Made by a program: the position numbers and the translations under genes
Shown: positions 1 through 21,470 of the stretch, in pieces
Layout: each line of letters opens with the position of its first letter
Position numbering within the stretch: position 1 is the stretch's first letter
Notes under the pieces: generated by a model
Told to the model about the DNA's origin: nothing
The model's database searches: none
What the model saw: only the letters and a program-made list of their open reading frames with translations
From: Biomphalaria glabrata
Taxonomy: Eukaryota; Mollusca; Gastropoda; Planorbidae
Length of the DNA: 64,000 nt
NCBI RefSeq assembly: GCF_947242115.1
Contig: NC_074711.1
Coordinates: forward strand, 32,603,102-32,667,101
Reading direction: 5' to 3'

Positions 1-1876
1 AAGCGATGTGTTTCATGTAGATTGTTTATGTGTATGCCAATAATAACAAATTATCAATAAGCGTTATTCATTGTTATCCATGGAGAAATACGTTAGCAAG
101 AATGAAACTTCGAAAGCGTTAAATGAAAAGCTAGGAACCAAACGAAGGTACAAAGAAGATTACTTCAGATATGGTTTCATATCTTCGGACCTGAAGATGC
201 TCCATTGCCATTCTGTCTGATCGTAGGACGTAATCATCTTCTTTTTTGAAGTAACGTCTGTATTATATAAGATAAGATAAGATCTGCAATCCAACTCTGT
301 CGAATGAGGCGTTTGTTCCAAGCAAATTGAAGAGACACTTGGGAACAAAACATCCAGCAGTAAAAGCGCAACCGAAGGAATACTTGGAAAACATCAGGGC
401 TCAACAAAACAAACAAGCTAAGAAACTTACGAACTACCTAAAGCTCCAGAAAAGTTATTAGCAAAACGCAAGAAAGCACACAGAGAGGCTGGATCAGTCA
501 TGGCTCCAGCTTTAGCAATAGTTGTTGAAACTATCCTTTGACCCGATGCCACCAAAAAGTTCCTTTGTCAAATGATACTATCTCGTGCAGAATTGAAGAT
601 TTATCGTCAGATTTACAAGATCAAATCTGCTAACACTTCGATGTGACTGACAATGAAGTGTCTCTACTGTGGTCTCTTCAAGTTGATGAATCCACTGACG
701 TTAGCGGCAAAGCCCAGCTGCTAGCTTTTATTCGGTTCATAATGGATGAAAAATGTGTCAACGAATTCTTATTTTGCAAAGACTTACCAACTACGACCAA
801 AGGCGAAGATATTTTCAAAGTGGTGAACGAAAACATTTTGCTATTCAAACTACAGTGGAAAAACTGTGTCAGCGTTTGCACTGAAGGCTGTCCTTCCATG
901 CTTCAAGAAAATCCAAATGTATTAGTTGTTCACTGCATGATCCACAGAGAAGCTCTTGCCTTTAAATCTTTGCCGAAAGATTTGATGTTTGTTCTGGATC
1001 AAGTGATTGAAGTTGTAAACTTCATCAAATCTCGACCGCTTGCATCACAACTTTTCTCTCAGCTCGTGAAGCAATGGATTCAGATTACAAATGTCTCCTG
1101 TAACACACCAACGTTCGTTGGCTATCCAGGAGAAACGTGTTAAAGGTGTCGTCCAACTCAAGGCTGAGCTGATTTCATTCTTGGAGGCTGAAAAAAAAGA
1201 CTTTGGATTTTCTATTCATGACGAGTTCTGGTGGGTTAAGGTGACATTTCTCTCTGATTTATTTGACAAATTAAATTCATTGAATTTAAGTCTTCAAGGA
1301 CCATAGAAAACCATCATCACTGCATTCTCAAAACTGAAAGTCATTTGGTGAAAAATTGTCTTTGAGGCAAAGTAAGATCTCGAAAGGAGTCCTGCTTTCC
1401 TACTTACAATGAATGTGCTTCAAATAAAGAAAACACCCTCGAAATTCTGGACACTTTGACAGCATTGCAGCATTCATTTCCAACAGTTGGAAATAATATG
1501 GATGGGTCAGCTATCCATTTGGAAACAATGAAGCTACAAATCTGACAACTGAAGAAGCAGAGCAGCTCATTGATTTAAAAAAACGATGCATTTCTAAAGT
1601 CAAGTTTTGCAGAGAAAAGCCTGGATGTGTTTTGGATTTCAATTGTATCCTGCAATCAGTTTAAAAGCAATCAATGTTTGTCAACTCTGGAGACTCGATT
1701 AGATCACATTTGCTCTAAAAAAAAAACAGGCACACCCTTCACATTAAATGTAATACTTAAAAACAGGTTAAATATTTTTTCTTTTTATTATAAAACAACT
1801 GTTGCTCTTCATGGTGTGCCGCAAAATTTTTTTAGTTTTTTACTGTGCCGCCAGAAAAAAAGTTTGAGAAACACTG
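1..1876 (+). mobile_element. Broken hAT DNA transposon, ZBED type
   Basis: Remnant of an autonomous hAT transposon that enters from beyond the left edge. Reading starts at an ATG at 81 (MEKYVSKN). A BED-type zinc finger follows at about 140-350 (RRYKEDYFRYGF, then SKLKRHLGTKHP). The RNase-H-like transposase domain is open at 643-1143 (LQVDESTDVSGKAQLLAF, CMIHREALA, VVNFIKSRPL) and continues in another frame at 1091-1306 (LNSLNLSLQGP). C-terminal pieces occur near 1540-1720. The right end, 1863-1876, is TTTGAGAAACACTG, whose complement is a typical hAT terminus starting CAG. CACTAGAG after it may be half of an 8-bp target duplication, but the left end is not in the window. Frameshifts, stops and an insertion at 223-280 make it non-functional. 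The family resembles the source of domesticated ZBED5/SCAND3-like genes. Confidence 0.85.
223..280 (+). mobile_element. 58-bp LINE tail inserted in the hAT finger
   Basis: This piece matches, almost base for base, the 3' end of the LINE copy at 49798-50311 (GTAGGACGTAATCATCTTC onward, ending in a GATAA-rich tail). It splits the BED finger coding sequence. Removing it restores TGT CTG ATC TGC AAT (C-L-I-C-N), the expected C-x2-C of the finger. GATC at 219-222 and again at 281-284 is a 4-bp target duplication. Confidence 0.8.
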
Positions 1877-1884
1877 CACTAGAG

Positions 1885-4010
1885 TCAGTAGAGTGACTAG
1901 AGTAGATGAGAACTTGCATCTTGGATCTTCATCCAAGTTCATACACAGTCATTCATGATCTTGATCTTCTCTTGTAAGTTTCAAAAATAACGTTTATCAT
2001 TATGATTTAAATAATTTTTAATTGATTTTAATCTCTTAACTATCTAGATCTAGATCTGATAAAAAAGAAGTTGTTAATATGACAGTTTTATTTATACCTA
2101 GAGCTAATGTCAAAACGGACATCACGATCTTCCCACAAGGGTTCCATCGCCATTTTGACGCTCAAGCGGTTTCTAGCAACTGTGGATTGTGTAGACCTCT
2201 TTGAACAAGAAAATATAAAAAAAACAACAACTAATCACTAACCCTTATATTAAGGCTATGAATTACTATATCTCAGGTGCCGTCTCGTTACGCAAAACTA
2301 AGGTTACCTCTGTCCAGCAGGCAATTGTCAAAAAAAAAGTGTGAGAATGTCCGGCTTTCATTCTTTCCTTAACTGTTATTTTATACTTTCTACCAATCCA
2401 ATTATTTCCTTCATATCTTCTGGTTAAAAAAACACAATCCTAAATAGTAGAAATAAGAGTTCGTATATTTACATGGTTGAGAGAAATCTGTTATTCGAAT
2501 CAGAGCTTCTCATATCTGCGTTTATTTTTTTTTTCATTAACGGACTTAATGCTAAATTTAAAATAGCGTTCTGTCCGATCATTGGACAAAATAGACTTAC
2601 TAAGAGGCTTTTTTTTTTCATAATGTATTGATACGATTGACTCTTCTCTCGCCCTATTGTATTATTTGACTAGTGAGGCGAATGGCTGGTCATTACTAGT
2701 TACAGTTAAAAATACTTAATGCTGACGAGCATGCATTTAGTTCATTACACATGGCCTTGACCAAAAATGTTCTATATTCTTAATTTAAATATGTATATTG
2801 CAGATGTCAGACACTACTCTGTCTGTCGGGACTGAATTAGATTTCCTCCCTTAATTCTATCTAACCCTGCCCCCCCCCCCCAGCTACCCTTGACATCTCC
2901 CCTTCCCTGTCAGTCTTTATTGTTTGGACTAGTTTCCCCACAGTTCTGCAGCTTAAATAGAGAAATAACTTCTACTATATAGAATGTTTACTCAAAGTGG
3001 ATGGAATCACATGTGCATATTTACACTTCGCTTGAATGTAGAAAACTTTAATTTTCTAGTATTAGACTAAAAAAACAAAGACTAACACTTTACTTCTATA
3101 CACTGAATAGCTGATTATAGTTTTTCAGAGATACATATACATGTAGACTGAATTTTTGTCTAAAAAACTGTTTCTCTGAGTAATGTTGTGTCTACAAACC
3201 ATTCATTCTATAAAGGTCTTTTATCTCTAGCATAACAGCCTGTAATAAGCTCATCTGTTGACTATTCAATGAGATTAGGCCTATCTCATGGCCAGCAGAT
3301 TTTTCAATGTTGTAATGAATACTGTTTTAAAATTGTGTTGCTGCTAGAACAGTGAATGTTATTGCATTTTCTTTTTTACCTTTTTAGTTTATTGTCATTG
3401 TTAATGAGTTGCAGTAGTTTATTAATACCGGTACCAGACCAACAGCTTAAAGATTAATTGAACTGGTACTTTTTTTTTTGACAATGATAAAATTAGTAAC
3501 AAGAGATAATTTTACAATGTAAAAGTTTATTACTTTTTTTTTCGAATTATTTTAGGTACAAATAAATGTTTGTATGCCGACTTAATAAACAAAAAAAACA
3601 AAAACATCCGTACAATGGAAATCTTACTATAAGCATCAATTAAAGTAAAGGAGGTCCTTGGATTATGCAAGTCCAGAATTATGATTTTTTTGCATTCCGG
3701 ATCTATAAAAATATTATTCAGCACAAAAGAATTTGCATCTTTCCAAATCTTCTGAACACAGTACGTTTGTAGGTTTTTGTATGTAGTGTTTTAGTTCATT
3801 ACTAAGCGTATTTCATATTTCTTAACGCGTTTTGATAATTATGCAGGATACTGTGTTAGGATAGGATAAATGCTTACAATATTACATACAGTATGTATGC
3901 ATGTTTCGACTTGCACTGAAAATCAATTTACAAAATGGTCTAGGCATGGATCAATGCAGTAACCCTAGGACCCCCAGTATTGAAATCAAATAAGTAATCG
4001 AGCAATATTA
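1885..4010. other. Intergenic, no gene seen
   Basis: AT-rich DNA with short homopolymers (C run at 2869-2881) and no open frame of note on either strand. A piece at about 3668-3745 is repeated at 52525-52610 (GCATTCCGGATC, then CAGCACAAAAGAA). TAGATC motifs occur near 2045. Confidence 0.6.
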
Positions 4011-4014
4011 GTAG

Positions 4015-4415
4015 GGTTTTATAATCAAATTTGTTTTATTTCCTTTAAAAGATTTTTTTAGCAGGAATTTATGTACAGACTTTTGCAATGAAACAGTTAA
4101 AAATAATTCAGAAATATTTGTAAATAAAAAAAAAACAACAAACAACAGACTTCTGTATCCAAAGATTATTTTCATTTGTTTTGACTTATCTCCTTGAATA
4201 CCACTATTTTTATTAAACAAATTTGTATAGTATCCAAGTATCAAAAAGATTCTAGTCAACAACAGTAAACAATAATTTAAATTAAAAAAAAAACATCTAT
4301 TATCAACTTTGATAAATCCTTTGCACCCTAACAATTTGAAAATTATCAACAATTATAAAAAGAATACAATGACATTTTTAACAACAACAGATCATGACCC
4401 AATTGACTAAGAAAA
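4015..4415 (-). other. DDX23 3' UTR with poly(A) signals
   Basis: Downstream of the DDX23 stop (minus strand) lie two AATAAA hexamers, at 4214-4209 and 4040-4035. They suggest a 3' UTR of about 200 to 400 nt. The cleavage site cannot be fixed from sequence alone. Confidence 0.5.
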
Positions 4416-14142
<9,727 letters not shown>

Positions 14143-14144
14143 TT

Positions 14145-14830
14145 CTGAATAAAAAATATTTTTTTTTTAAGTAAAAAAATATAAGGATTACCTATGCCAA
14201 CTATACTACTTTCAACTTGTGAATACAAATTTCTATGTCTATATATGTATAATTTTATGCACAAACACAGAGAGCTTTTATTTTTCAAACAAATATTTAA
14301 ACATTAGTATTGCAGTGTGATTATAGAGGTCTAGATCCAGACTTTATAGATCTTGAGGTTAACTCTGTAAATAATAAAGATAGCTCAGAGTCAGTCACTG
14401 ATTCCAACAGAGTCACTCTGAGTCTGACTCAAGCAAGTCAGACTGAGACTCTGAGTCTAGATTTTTTTTAAACTAGATCATTAGATGCCTTTAAATGTCT
14501 ACTCAAGATCAACTAAAAAAATTATCATCTAGATCTAATCTAAATCAGGTCTTAGAACTAGATCTAGAACTCTAGAAATGCTCTAGTGAATTCTAGTGTC
14601 CTACTAAGCCTACTTTTAACTTTAGTCTAGTAAAATTAATAAATAGATCTAGGTCTCGAGTAAGCTCTTATATTTGGGACACTCCATCCAATTCTCCTTT
14701 GCTGAACGCGTCGCTATTTTGTTTGTAATTCATTTGTTTTTATATTTGGAGCAAAAATTGACGTTTCGGGACTGCGCATGTCCAATTTAGATAGTTCCGG
14801 TATTTTTGTTCCATTTTTCCAAAGCAGATG
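14145..14830 (-). promoter_or_regulatory. DDX23 5' region and likely promoter
   Basis: Upstream of the DDX23 start codon. A splice acceptor ends at 14145, so the transcription start should lie further up. From 14330 to 14660 the DNA is crowded with CTAGATCT-like palindromes. A less AT-rich segment at 14695-14830 (GGGACTGCGCATGTCC) is the best guess for the core promoter. No TATA box or defined start can be shown. Confidence 0.35.
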
Positions 14831-15591
14831 GCAGTTTTTTAGATTCTTGATAACCATGTATGTAAAGCTATTGTTTTAACCCGGCAATTCACATCCATAT
14901 AAGGGATGAGAGCTATATTATGAGCCTGTTTGATCGTAGGCTGATGGCTTTAGAAAGACATTCCAATCACACTGTTAGCTGTTAAAGAAAATTAAAAAAA
15001 GGAGATGTCCAAGCGAATAATAATGAATTTAACTCATTCTCCTTCCTTGGACACAACAAAATCGTAATAAGAAATATTATTGGGAATAATAAATCTATAC
15101 TTTGTTCAATGATCGAGGTTCTAGAATATATAATTTATGAATGAAATAAAAAATGTGCGGGCAGTTAATTTGCAGCCAGAGACCATGCCTACTGCAGGAC
15201 ATCACGCCAGGTGAGCTGGTGGCGAGGAGAGTGAGGTTTACACTAAGCGTGTAGTGTCACAACCTATTGAACAGGCAGTGGGGGAAAGGAAGAAAGAGTC
15301 CTATATGAAAAAATTATAAGCATCTATGGGTTGGGGGGGGGGGGTTAATGGTGCAACAAAACGAACATCCAAACAAGAAGAGGGTCCATGGATGTGAATT
15401 AGAGAGTCTAGGACTAGAGAGAATACATGAAGTTGTGATGTAGTTGAAAATGTCATGTTTATTAAATTATAATAATTTATTCATAGATCTATAATCTATA
15501 TAGAATAGATTTATTTCTGTATTTCTGTCTTTCTACAAATTGTATAGGTATATAAATAAATACTTTATAATTATAATATATAAATATATAT

Positions 15592-15648
<57 letters not shown>

Positions 15649-16580
15649 AATATATATATTATATTTATATGACATTATGGCAGAGAGAGAGAGAGAGAGA
15701 GTATGTATCATCATTATTGATTATCAATGTCAATATAAATATTATCATTATCATGATAATCATCATTTAATTTCATTTAACATTTACATTATTGATTATA
15801 AATTATATATATAATCATGACCACTATGACTAGTCTATTATCATTATTATGACTATGACTAGTTACTGACTAGTATGACCCCTGCCACTGGTGTCACTGT
15901 CAATATCATTAATAATTAATATAATACACATTATTTATCATCTCTATGATTAGTATGAATACTATGATCATGTAATGATGTTATTATAATTATTATTATT
16001 TTATTATAAAATTAAAAATATAACTTATTATTATATAATAAGGCAAGGCATTATAAGTATAAGCCATCATAATGAAATTATATCATAATAATAATGATAA
16101 TATTAATAAGTTTAATAAGCTATCATAGTATCTATCTAGATTCTAGAACTAGAGATCTTATCCAGATCTAGTATAAATCAGAAAAATTTTTAATTACCCT
16201 TGAGTCTGGGTGTAAATAAAATATAATCGAAGTGTAAGATCTAGACTAGATATTACTTTATTAGACTATTAAAGTCTAAACTAAATCTCTAATTTAGATT
16301 TATAGATCTTCAGTAATACGAAAACAAAACATGCATAACCGGAAGACTAGAACTGTGTATAATTATTATTCCGTTTTTGTGAAATGGTCTACAACTATTC
16401 ATACTGATGCGCGAAACAAAAATGATGAGATTGTATATATTGATCTAGTGTGGCGTAGCGGGGTATATGATGCCCGATGCGGCAGCTTCTCACAATGCCC
16501 TCCAAAAAGAGCTAAGTAAAACTGCAAAATGACTTTACAACCAACAAATGTGTTTTTCGAGTATTCACACCTCCACCTTC
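14831..16580. repeat. Noncoding AT-rich stretch with microsatellites
   Basis: No gene is visible. It contains a G run near 15333-15343, a long (TA)n tract at about 15597-15645, a (GA)n tract at 15681-15701, many ATTATT/TAATAA runs at 15900-16120 and further TAGATCTA motifs at 16130-16310. An open frame over the TA tract is compositional. Confidence 0.6.
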
Positions 16581-16584
16581 CGTT

Positions 16585-16665
16585 AGTCTGTTGAACCGTA
16601 CCGGGGCACCATACAAGACCGTCTTTCTCTATTCCTCTCTGTCTCTCGCTGTGTGACAAACCAGT
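16585..16665 (-). mobile_element. Short LINE C-terminal fragment (DREEW family)
   Basis: Shares the block GGGGCACCATACAAGACCGT then CTTTCTC with copies at 18590, 22185, 41020 and 48118. It is read best on the minus strand and is too short for a sure call alone. Confidence 0.4.
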
Positions 16666-17101
16666 TGAAATAGCTGTATATAATGCTCCTGGCGAATTTC
16701 GTTTTTGTCACTGTCATATTAGGAGCACTGTCAAGATTAACTTCGATTCAGTAAAAATAGGGGTCAAAACCTAAAATTTAGAAAATTAAAAGAATACGTT
16801 GCTACCATATATAACAATCTGCCTGCCTCAGATTTAGTAGAATATTATGTCTCCATGAGTTTATATAACGTTTGAACATGTTGACAGTACTTGGATAGTA
16901 GTCTAATATCACCATACGGGCCTAGATCTAGCTCCAAGAAATTGCCTCGATTTTGTCCTTCCAATTCTTCAACAACTTGTTTGTAATATCAATGGCGATC
17001 AGGTTTTGCTTTGAGAGAAAACGAATGTATTATAGGCCTATATTCTCTCCCTTTTCTCCCTTCTTGTTTAATTAAATCGTAAGCGCTGCTGTCATTGATA
17101 T

Positions 17102-17329
17102 TGTTATGACTTTGCAATGCGCACCGCCATCCAATATAGTGCAGAAAGAAGGTGCGCACTATCAGTGACCAGACAAGTCGGATGTTGACATAAGAGACTA
17201 ACGATTTCCGCCCAAGTAGAGAGCCAATATGGAGATGCCATACTGAAGGCAGATGCCCTTTGTGTTTGTCATGTCTCCATGTAAATAAACGTCAATGTCT
17301 CGTTGAGTTTCCTCACTTAAGTTATTACA
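17102..17329 (+). repeat. 5' LTR of the short LTR element
   Basis: Left long terminal repeat, with AATAAA-type signal GTAAATAAACG near 17280. Identical to the right copy at all but four positions. Confidence 0.9.
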
Positions 17330-18270
17330 ATTGGTGTCAGAAGTGGAAAGAAACAAATGAAGAAACAAGAGAAGTCTGTTATGTGCCTGAAGTGTTTGTT
17401 CCTGTTGCACCTGTTACCAGTATCTCGGTGAGCCGGACAGATCAAGACAACGTTGGGTCTGCGTCCAAGCTTTCTGCTGTGGACCTTAAAGACCTCTGTT
17501 TATCTGTCAGTACCTTTGGCGAGAATTCAAACCATGAAAGCCAGAAGACCGTTTCTGATTCCTTGCCTTGGATGTCGTTGGGTGAAATTACGAATACGGG
17601 CCCCAACAATGGCCGAGACAGAAACAACGAATTGGACTTTGGCAGCTGCATAAGAAAGAATTCGATGCTAGGCAGCTGCATCCAGGCGATTGACTTGAAC
17701 TGTATATGCGGCGTCCTGCGGGGACAGTGCACATGCCAAGAAACCCAGCTACAAGATCTGAACTTGACAGAAATGTGTACTTCTGCCCACATCAGTGAGA
17801 GTGACTTGAACGGTTGTGAATTAATTCCAGCGAAACCTGATGTAGCGGTGGATGAACATTACAAGGATGCTTCATGGGCATACCTTACAGATGAGGCTGA
17901 GAAAGACTATGTGCCTGAAACCATGGCTACCAGTGGGCCTACAACTGTGTCACGAGACATCCATGGAAAAGGTCCGCTGACTCAGCGTCTTGGAACAACA
18001 ACCCTGGAATCTACAGTGATCGCCACAACCTCCATTTGTGTTAAGTGGCTGGCATCAGAGACTACCGTCATTAAGTCGAAGCAGCGACCACGATATCGTC
18101 TTAAGCATAGACTGGCCAACTGGCAGAAGAGAAAGCGACGGCCGCGGAAAACTGTGCAGATGGCTTTGTGGGCAACAGACACCCTACCGTCTGTGGTTCC
18201 CACTGATCGACCTCCACCTGAACTGTCAAACCTCGGCTGCAGTGTTTCTTTTCGGGACGAAAAGTGCTAA
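17260..18270 (+). other. Open frame inside the LTR element
   Basis: A frame of 336 codons runs from within the left LTR to just before the polypurine tract. I recognise no domain. It has a Cys-containing middle (DLNCICGVLRGQCTCQ) and a basic stretch near residues 275-300 (WQKRKRRPRK), and its base composition is richer in G+C than the surroundings. It may be residue of a longer parental element or captured sequence. Treated here as part of a transposon fossil. Confidence 0.5.
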
Positions 18271-18281
18271 GACGGGGGCAA

Positions 18282-18509
18282 TGTTATGACTTTGCAATGC
18301 GCACCGCCATCCAAGATAGTGCAGAAAGAAGGTGCGCACTATCAGTGACCAGACAAGTCGGATGTTGACATAAGAGACTAACGATTTCCGCCCAAGTAGA
18401 GAGCCAATATGGAGATGCTGTACTGAAGGCAGATGCCCTTTGTGTTTGTCATGTCTCCATGTAAATAAACGTCAATGTCTCGTTGAGTTGCCTCACTTAA
18501 GTTATTACA
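18282..18509 (+). repeat. 3' LTR of the short LTR element
   Basis: Right long terminal repeat, 228 bp, directly followed by the ATAT target duplication. Confidence 0.9.
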
Positions 18510-18589
18510 ATATATTCCCTACTCGCAAACAAGCGATGACTAATTGTGAGCTCTGCTGGACTCTTATATTGGTTTTCAATTTTCGGCGA

Positions 18590-18845
18590 TAACCTCCACC
18601 ACTAATTGAATCCATCTTTAAATTGGCTCGCAAAAACCTTCCATCAGGAAACAGTATCAGGACAAAAGAAGAAGTGGCAGAGAAAGCGATGGGAATGCAA
18701 CATAAAAGAATAGAATGTCCTGTCATTGAAAGATATTGAGATTCTATCAAAGGCAAAATACAAAGAAAGGAATGGAGAAAGACGCCCAACAGATCTTGTG
18801 TGGTGCCCCAGCAACCTAAGGGGTAAGTGAAAGTGAAGGTGGTAC
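18590..18845 (+). mobile_element. LINE C-terminal fragment (DREEW family)
   Basis: Nearly the mirror image of 41020-41215. It carries CGCAAAAACCTTCCATCAGG and, near the right end, GGAATGGAGAAAGACGCCCA then ACAGATCTTGTGTGGTGCCC. In the best copy (48118) this block reads DREEWRKKVDRSSVVP, a LINE ORF2 C-terminus. Frames are broken here. Confidence 0.55.
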
Positions 18846-18909
18846 TTGTGATCTTGTTGAGAAGAGTATGAAGGAAAATAATAATAAGGGCGTCCACTTT
18901 CTCAGACAT

Positions 18910-21040
18910 TTCTCGCCTTTTGGGATTCGCAGGAAAAGCTAATTAAGCCTTTGGAAGCGTCACGTCTTCACTTTAATAAATTCTTGATGTCTACAGACTT
19001 AAATTCTTCGAATGGACTATATATCCATATCCGTATGCTGAAACTTTTCAGATATCTTTGAGTGGCAAGTTATATTCGAACATCATCTGTAGGCCTATAT
19101 ATTGTCTTCAAGTCAAAATCCAAAGTCTTTTAGTCTAGAAGTGACAGGCAAACTTTTTAAGTAGCGGGCCAAATACTACAACGAATTTTTTTCGCAGGCC
19201 ATAATATAACACACACAAAATGTGTGTATCACATTTATAGATATCAACGTTAACTAGTGCGATGTAGCCTGTGCAATCTAGGAGTTGGACTGGTTGTCAA
19301 TGGAAAGCTTTTATAGGTATGGTGGAGTCTTATATCCATTAACCACTTCCGGCAAAGACAACCTTACAGAAATATTGGAGTTTTATTAAAGCTGCAGGCT
19401 TAAATTTGCTTCACAACTTCAGTTCACATTTTAGAGGCCTTCTATAGGGGAAAAGACGGTATTAGTTTTGTGTGGCCTGTCTGTCCGTCTGTCCGTCCCG
19501 TTAAGATCTCAAAAACTAGAAGAGAAAATGAAAATCGGACATCATGATATTTTAGATCATTCAAAGTTTTGATGCAACGGCTGCTTTTTCTTTTCCGAAA
19601 TTTAACCATCTAATTTTTAAAATTATATATGCAAGCAGATTTTTTAAAAAATTACACCAATTTTCAATAAAAAAATTCAGGGGAGGTAACTTTTTGAAAA
19701 AGGTCATGGACTTCTTCATTAATAATTCAAGCTTCATTCAGTGTTTAGCACAGTGAACATTATGCGCAAGCGGCCGCTTTTGTTGAAACAATGCCAGAAG
19801 GCTACTGTAGCCTACTGTCCGCTCATAATGAAAAACCATCATTGCCTATTGGCATCGTAAGTAATTAGGCTACTTAAGAGTATTTGTTAAGTCAATCCTG
19901 CAGACTCCTGGTTCTCACAGATATAAGAAACCTACAAATGACTCTCTGAATGCTATTCTTTTGTGTATCTCGTCTGGTCTCGTCATCGGAGCTCACAAAA
20001 CAATTTCAGAAAATATGCTTATTTAATCAACTTCTATTACTTCTTGTGTGCTGTCAGCCATGATTGAGAAAAATGGCAAAGATCGGATCACCCAAGTATT
20101 TGTACTAAAATTGCATTGCCCAACAGGTCTATTATCTCGTTTTGAATCTGTGGGTCGAGGTAAAGGCTTATGTTTTTTTTTTTTTCAAGAATTGATGTAC
20201 TGCTAAGACATTGTCACCTAAAAGATACTCTTCGATCGCTATGACCACTAAATGAAAGGTTGTTGCACTCTTAAGTTAAAACTAACATTCACTATGCGAT
20301 GAATTACTTTCAGTCAGTAATTGGCAACTTCTTCAATATATGCTCCTTGTTTACATCATCCACCGTTCTCAGTCGTTCATGTTGTCTGTCTGTTTGTCAA
20401 GCTTGTTGATGAAGTGAAGTCATTAGTAGGCCTATTTTTTTTTATGAGATGATTGGAAAACAAACAACAGTGGTACTATGTTCTATGTCAGGGTGTAAAC
20501 CCGAGACCATCGACACCAGCACGACTTTCCAGTACACATACCAGACAACAAGGCAGCCTTTCAATTGAAAGACATCGTTCTTTAATTTTTTTTTATAAAC
20601 CTCCCAAATTCAGTCACGAAAAGTAGCAAAAGAGTCAACATCTTTAACGTTTCCATAAGAAATGGAGTATAATGTTTCTTTTTTCTAGTGTTGATATCTA
20701 ATTTTAAGTCTAAATCTAGGTTTCTGGTAAAAGGAAGAAAAAAATGCTTACTTTAATATAAGACAGAAAGAAAAAGGTAATACTATCAAAGGTTTAATCA
20801 ACATAGAGGGGAAAAAACAAAAGAAATGGAACTTTATAAATTTTTAACCTTCAGTTACGAAATTACAGTGTAGGGCATGCCACAATTGGTCATTAGTCAT
20901 GAGACCTTGCGATATGAAACACCTATGTGTCAAGCAGTGTCGAATTTAGAGTTAAAAAAGCATGAAGCTCTTTGAGATATAGGTCCCATATAAGTCCAGA
21001 TATTGTATATAAATACAAAATATTTCTTGGAGGCCCCAAG
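18910..21040. repeat. Noncoding stretch of old dispersed repeats
   Basis: No gene is visible. Parts: 19140-19240, a transposon-end-like piece (GCGGGCCAAATACTAC). 19445-19640, a repeat with GTCTGTCCGTCTGTCCGTC that recurs at 21548-21730 and, inverted, at 48530-48660. 19757-19960, a repeat shared with 45158-45370. 20500-20575, the head of SINE family 2 on the minus strand. Confidence 0.55.
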
Positions 21041-21173
21041 CTAGAGCTTATGTGCCATAGAGATAAATTCGACCCTGGTCCCATGGTTGTTGTACACCAT
21101 CGGTTGTGGGCCCCTAAATGGTCGTGGACCCGGGTTCATTGAAACCCTTCGCGCCATGGGTGCTACACCACTG
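21040..21173 (-). mobile_element. One end of a hAT-like non-autonomous element
   Basis: On the minus strand, from 21173, CAGTGGTGTAGCACCCATGG and then GGTTTCAATGAACCCGGG resemble the left end of the complete element at 32852-34213. The other terminus was not found, so this is a partial copy. Confidence 0.55.
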
Positions 21174-21239
21174 GTACGGGGAGCTATGTGCAGGAAAGCC
21201 CTAAGAGCTTCTTCAAGGAGTGTGATATTGACATTCATG

Positions 21240-21470
21240 GCATGAAGCTGTTAGTGTCGGAGTCCCGTGATAAGAAGCAAGAAGAGTGGCCAGCGTGAAC
21301 AAGCGCCTAACCAACAAAAAGCTGAGAAGCAAACCTACCCATGCAACGTATGCGGCTTTTTTAAAGCGAGGATTGGATTTAACAGTCATCTCTGAGCTCA
21401 TAGGATATGACAAATGTGCTCATCTTCGATCACGAAGGAGCAGCTATAGGCTATATCATCTATGACTTAT
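21240..21470 (+). mobile_element. LINE 3' end with C2H2 finger (KARIG type)
   Basis: The frame reads YPCNVCGFFKARIGFNSHL near 21335-21392, the C2H2 finger of a LINE ORF2 tail, then TGCTCATCTTCGATCACGAA. A related minus-strand copy is at 36290-36515. Truncated and interrupted by a stop. Confidence 0.65.

Larger units (their letters stand above)
17102..18509 (+). mobile_element. Short non-autonomous LTR retrotransposon (Ty3/Gypsy-like)
   Basis: A complete-looking 1408-bp element. Two direct 228-bp LTRs (17102-17329 and 18282-18509), each beginning TGTTATGAC and ending TTATTACA, differ at four positions (about 1.8 percent), so the insertion is fairly young. ATAT at 17098-17101 and 18510-18513 is a 4-bp target duplication, as Gypsy elements make. 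TTGGTGTCAGAAGTGG after the first LTR looks like a primer binding site, and GACGGGGGCAA before the second like a polypurine tract. The 952-bp interior has no recognisable gag, protease, reverse transcriptase or integrase, so the element would depend on a helper. Confidence 0.88.

Noticed and set aside
643-1306. A domesticated ZBED5-like host gene
   Set aside because: Frameshifts, stops and a LINE-tail insertion in the finger, plus a hAT terminus at 1876, mark it as a dead transposon.
2100-2170. Possible MITE from GTCAAAACGG and CCATTTTGACG blocks
   Set aside because: The inverted match is short and imperfect, and no target duplication is present.
3530-4352. Minus-strand open frames downstream of DDX23
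   Set aside because: AT-rich 3' UTR and intergenic sequence; no conserved residues and no splice link to DDX23.
15540-15770. Tyr/Ile-rich open frame
   Set aside because: Translation of a (TA)n microsatellite.
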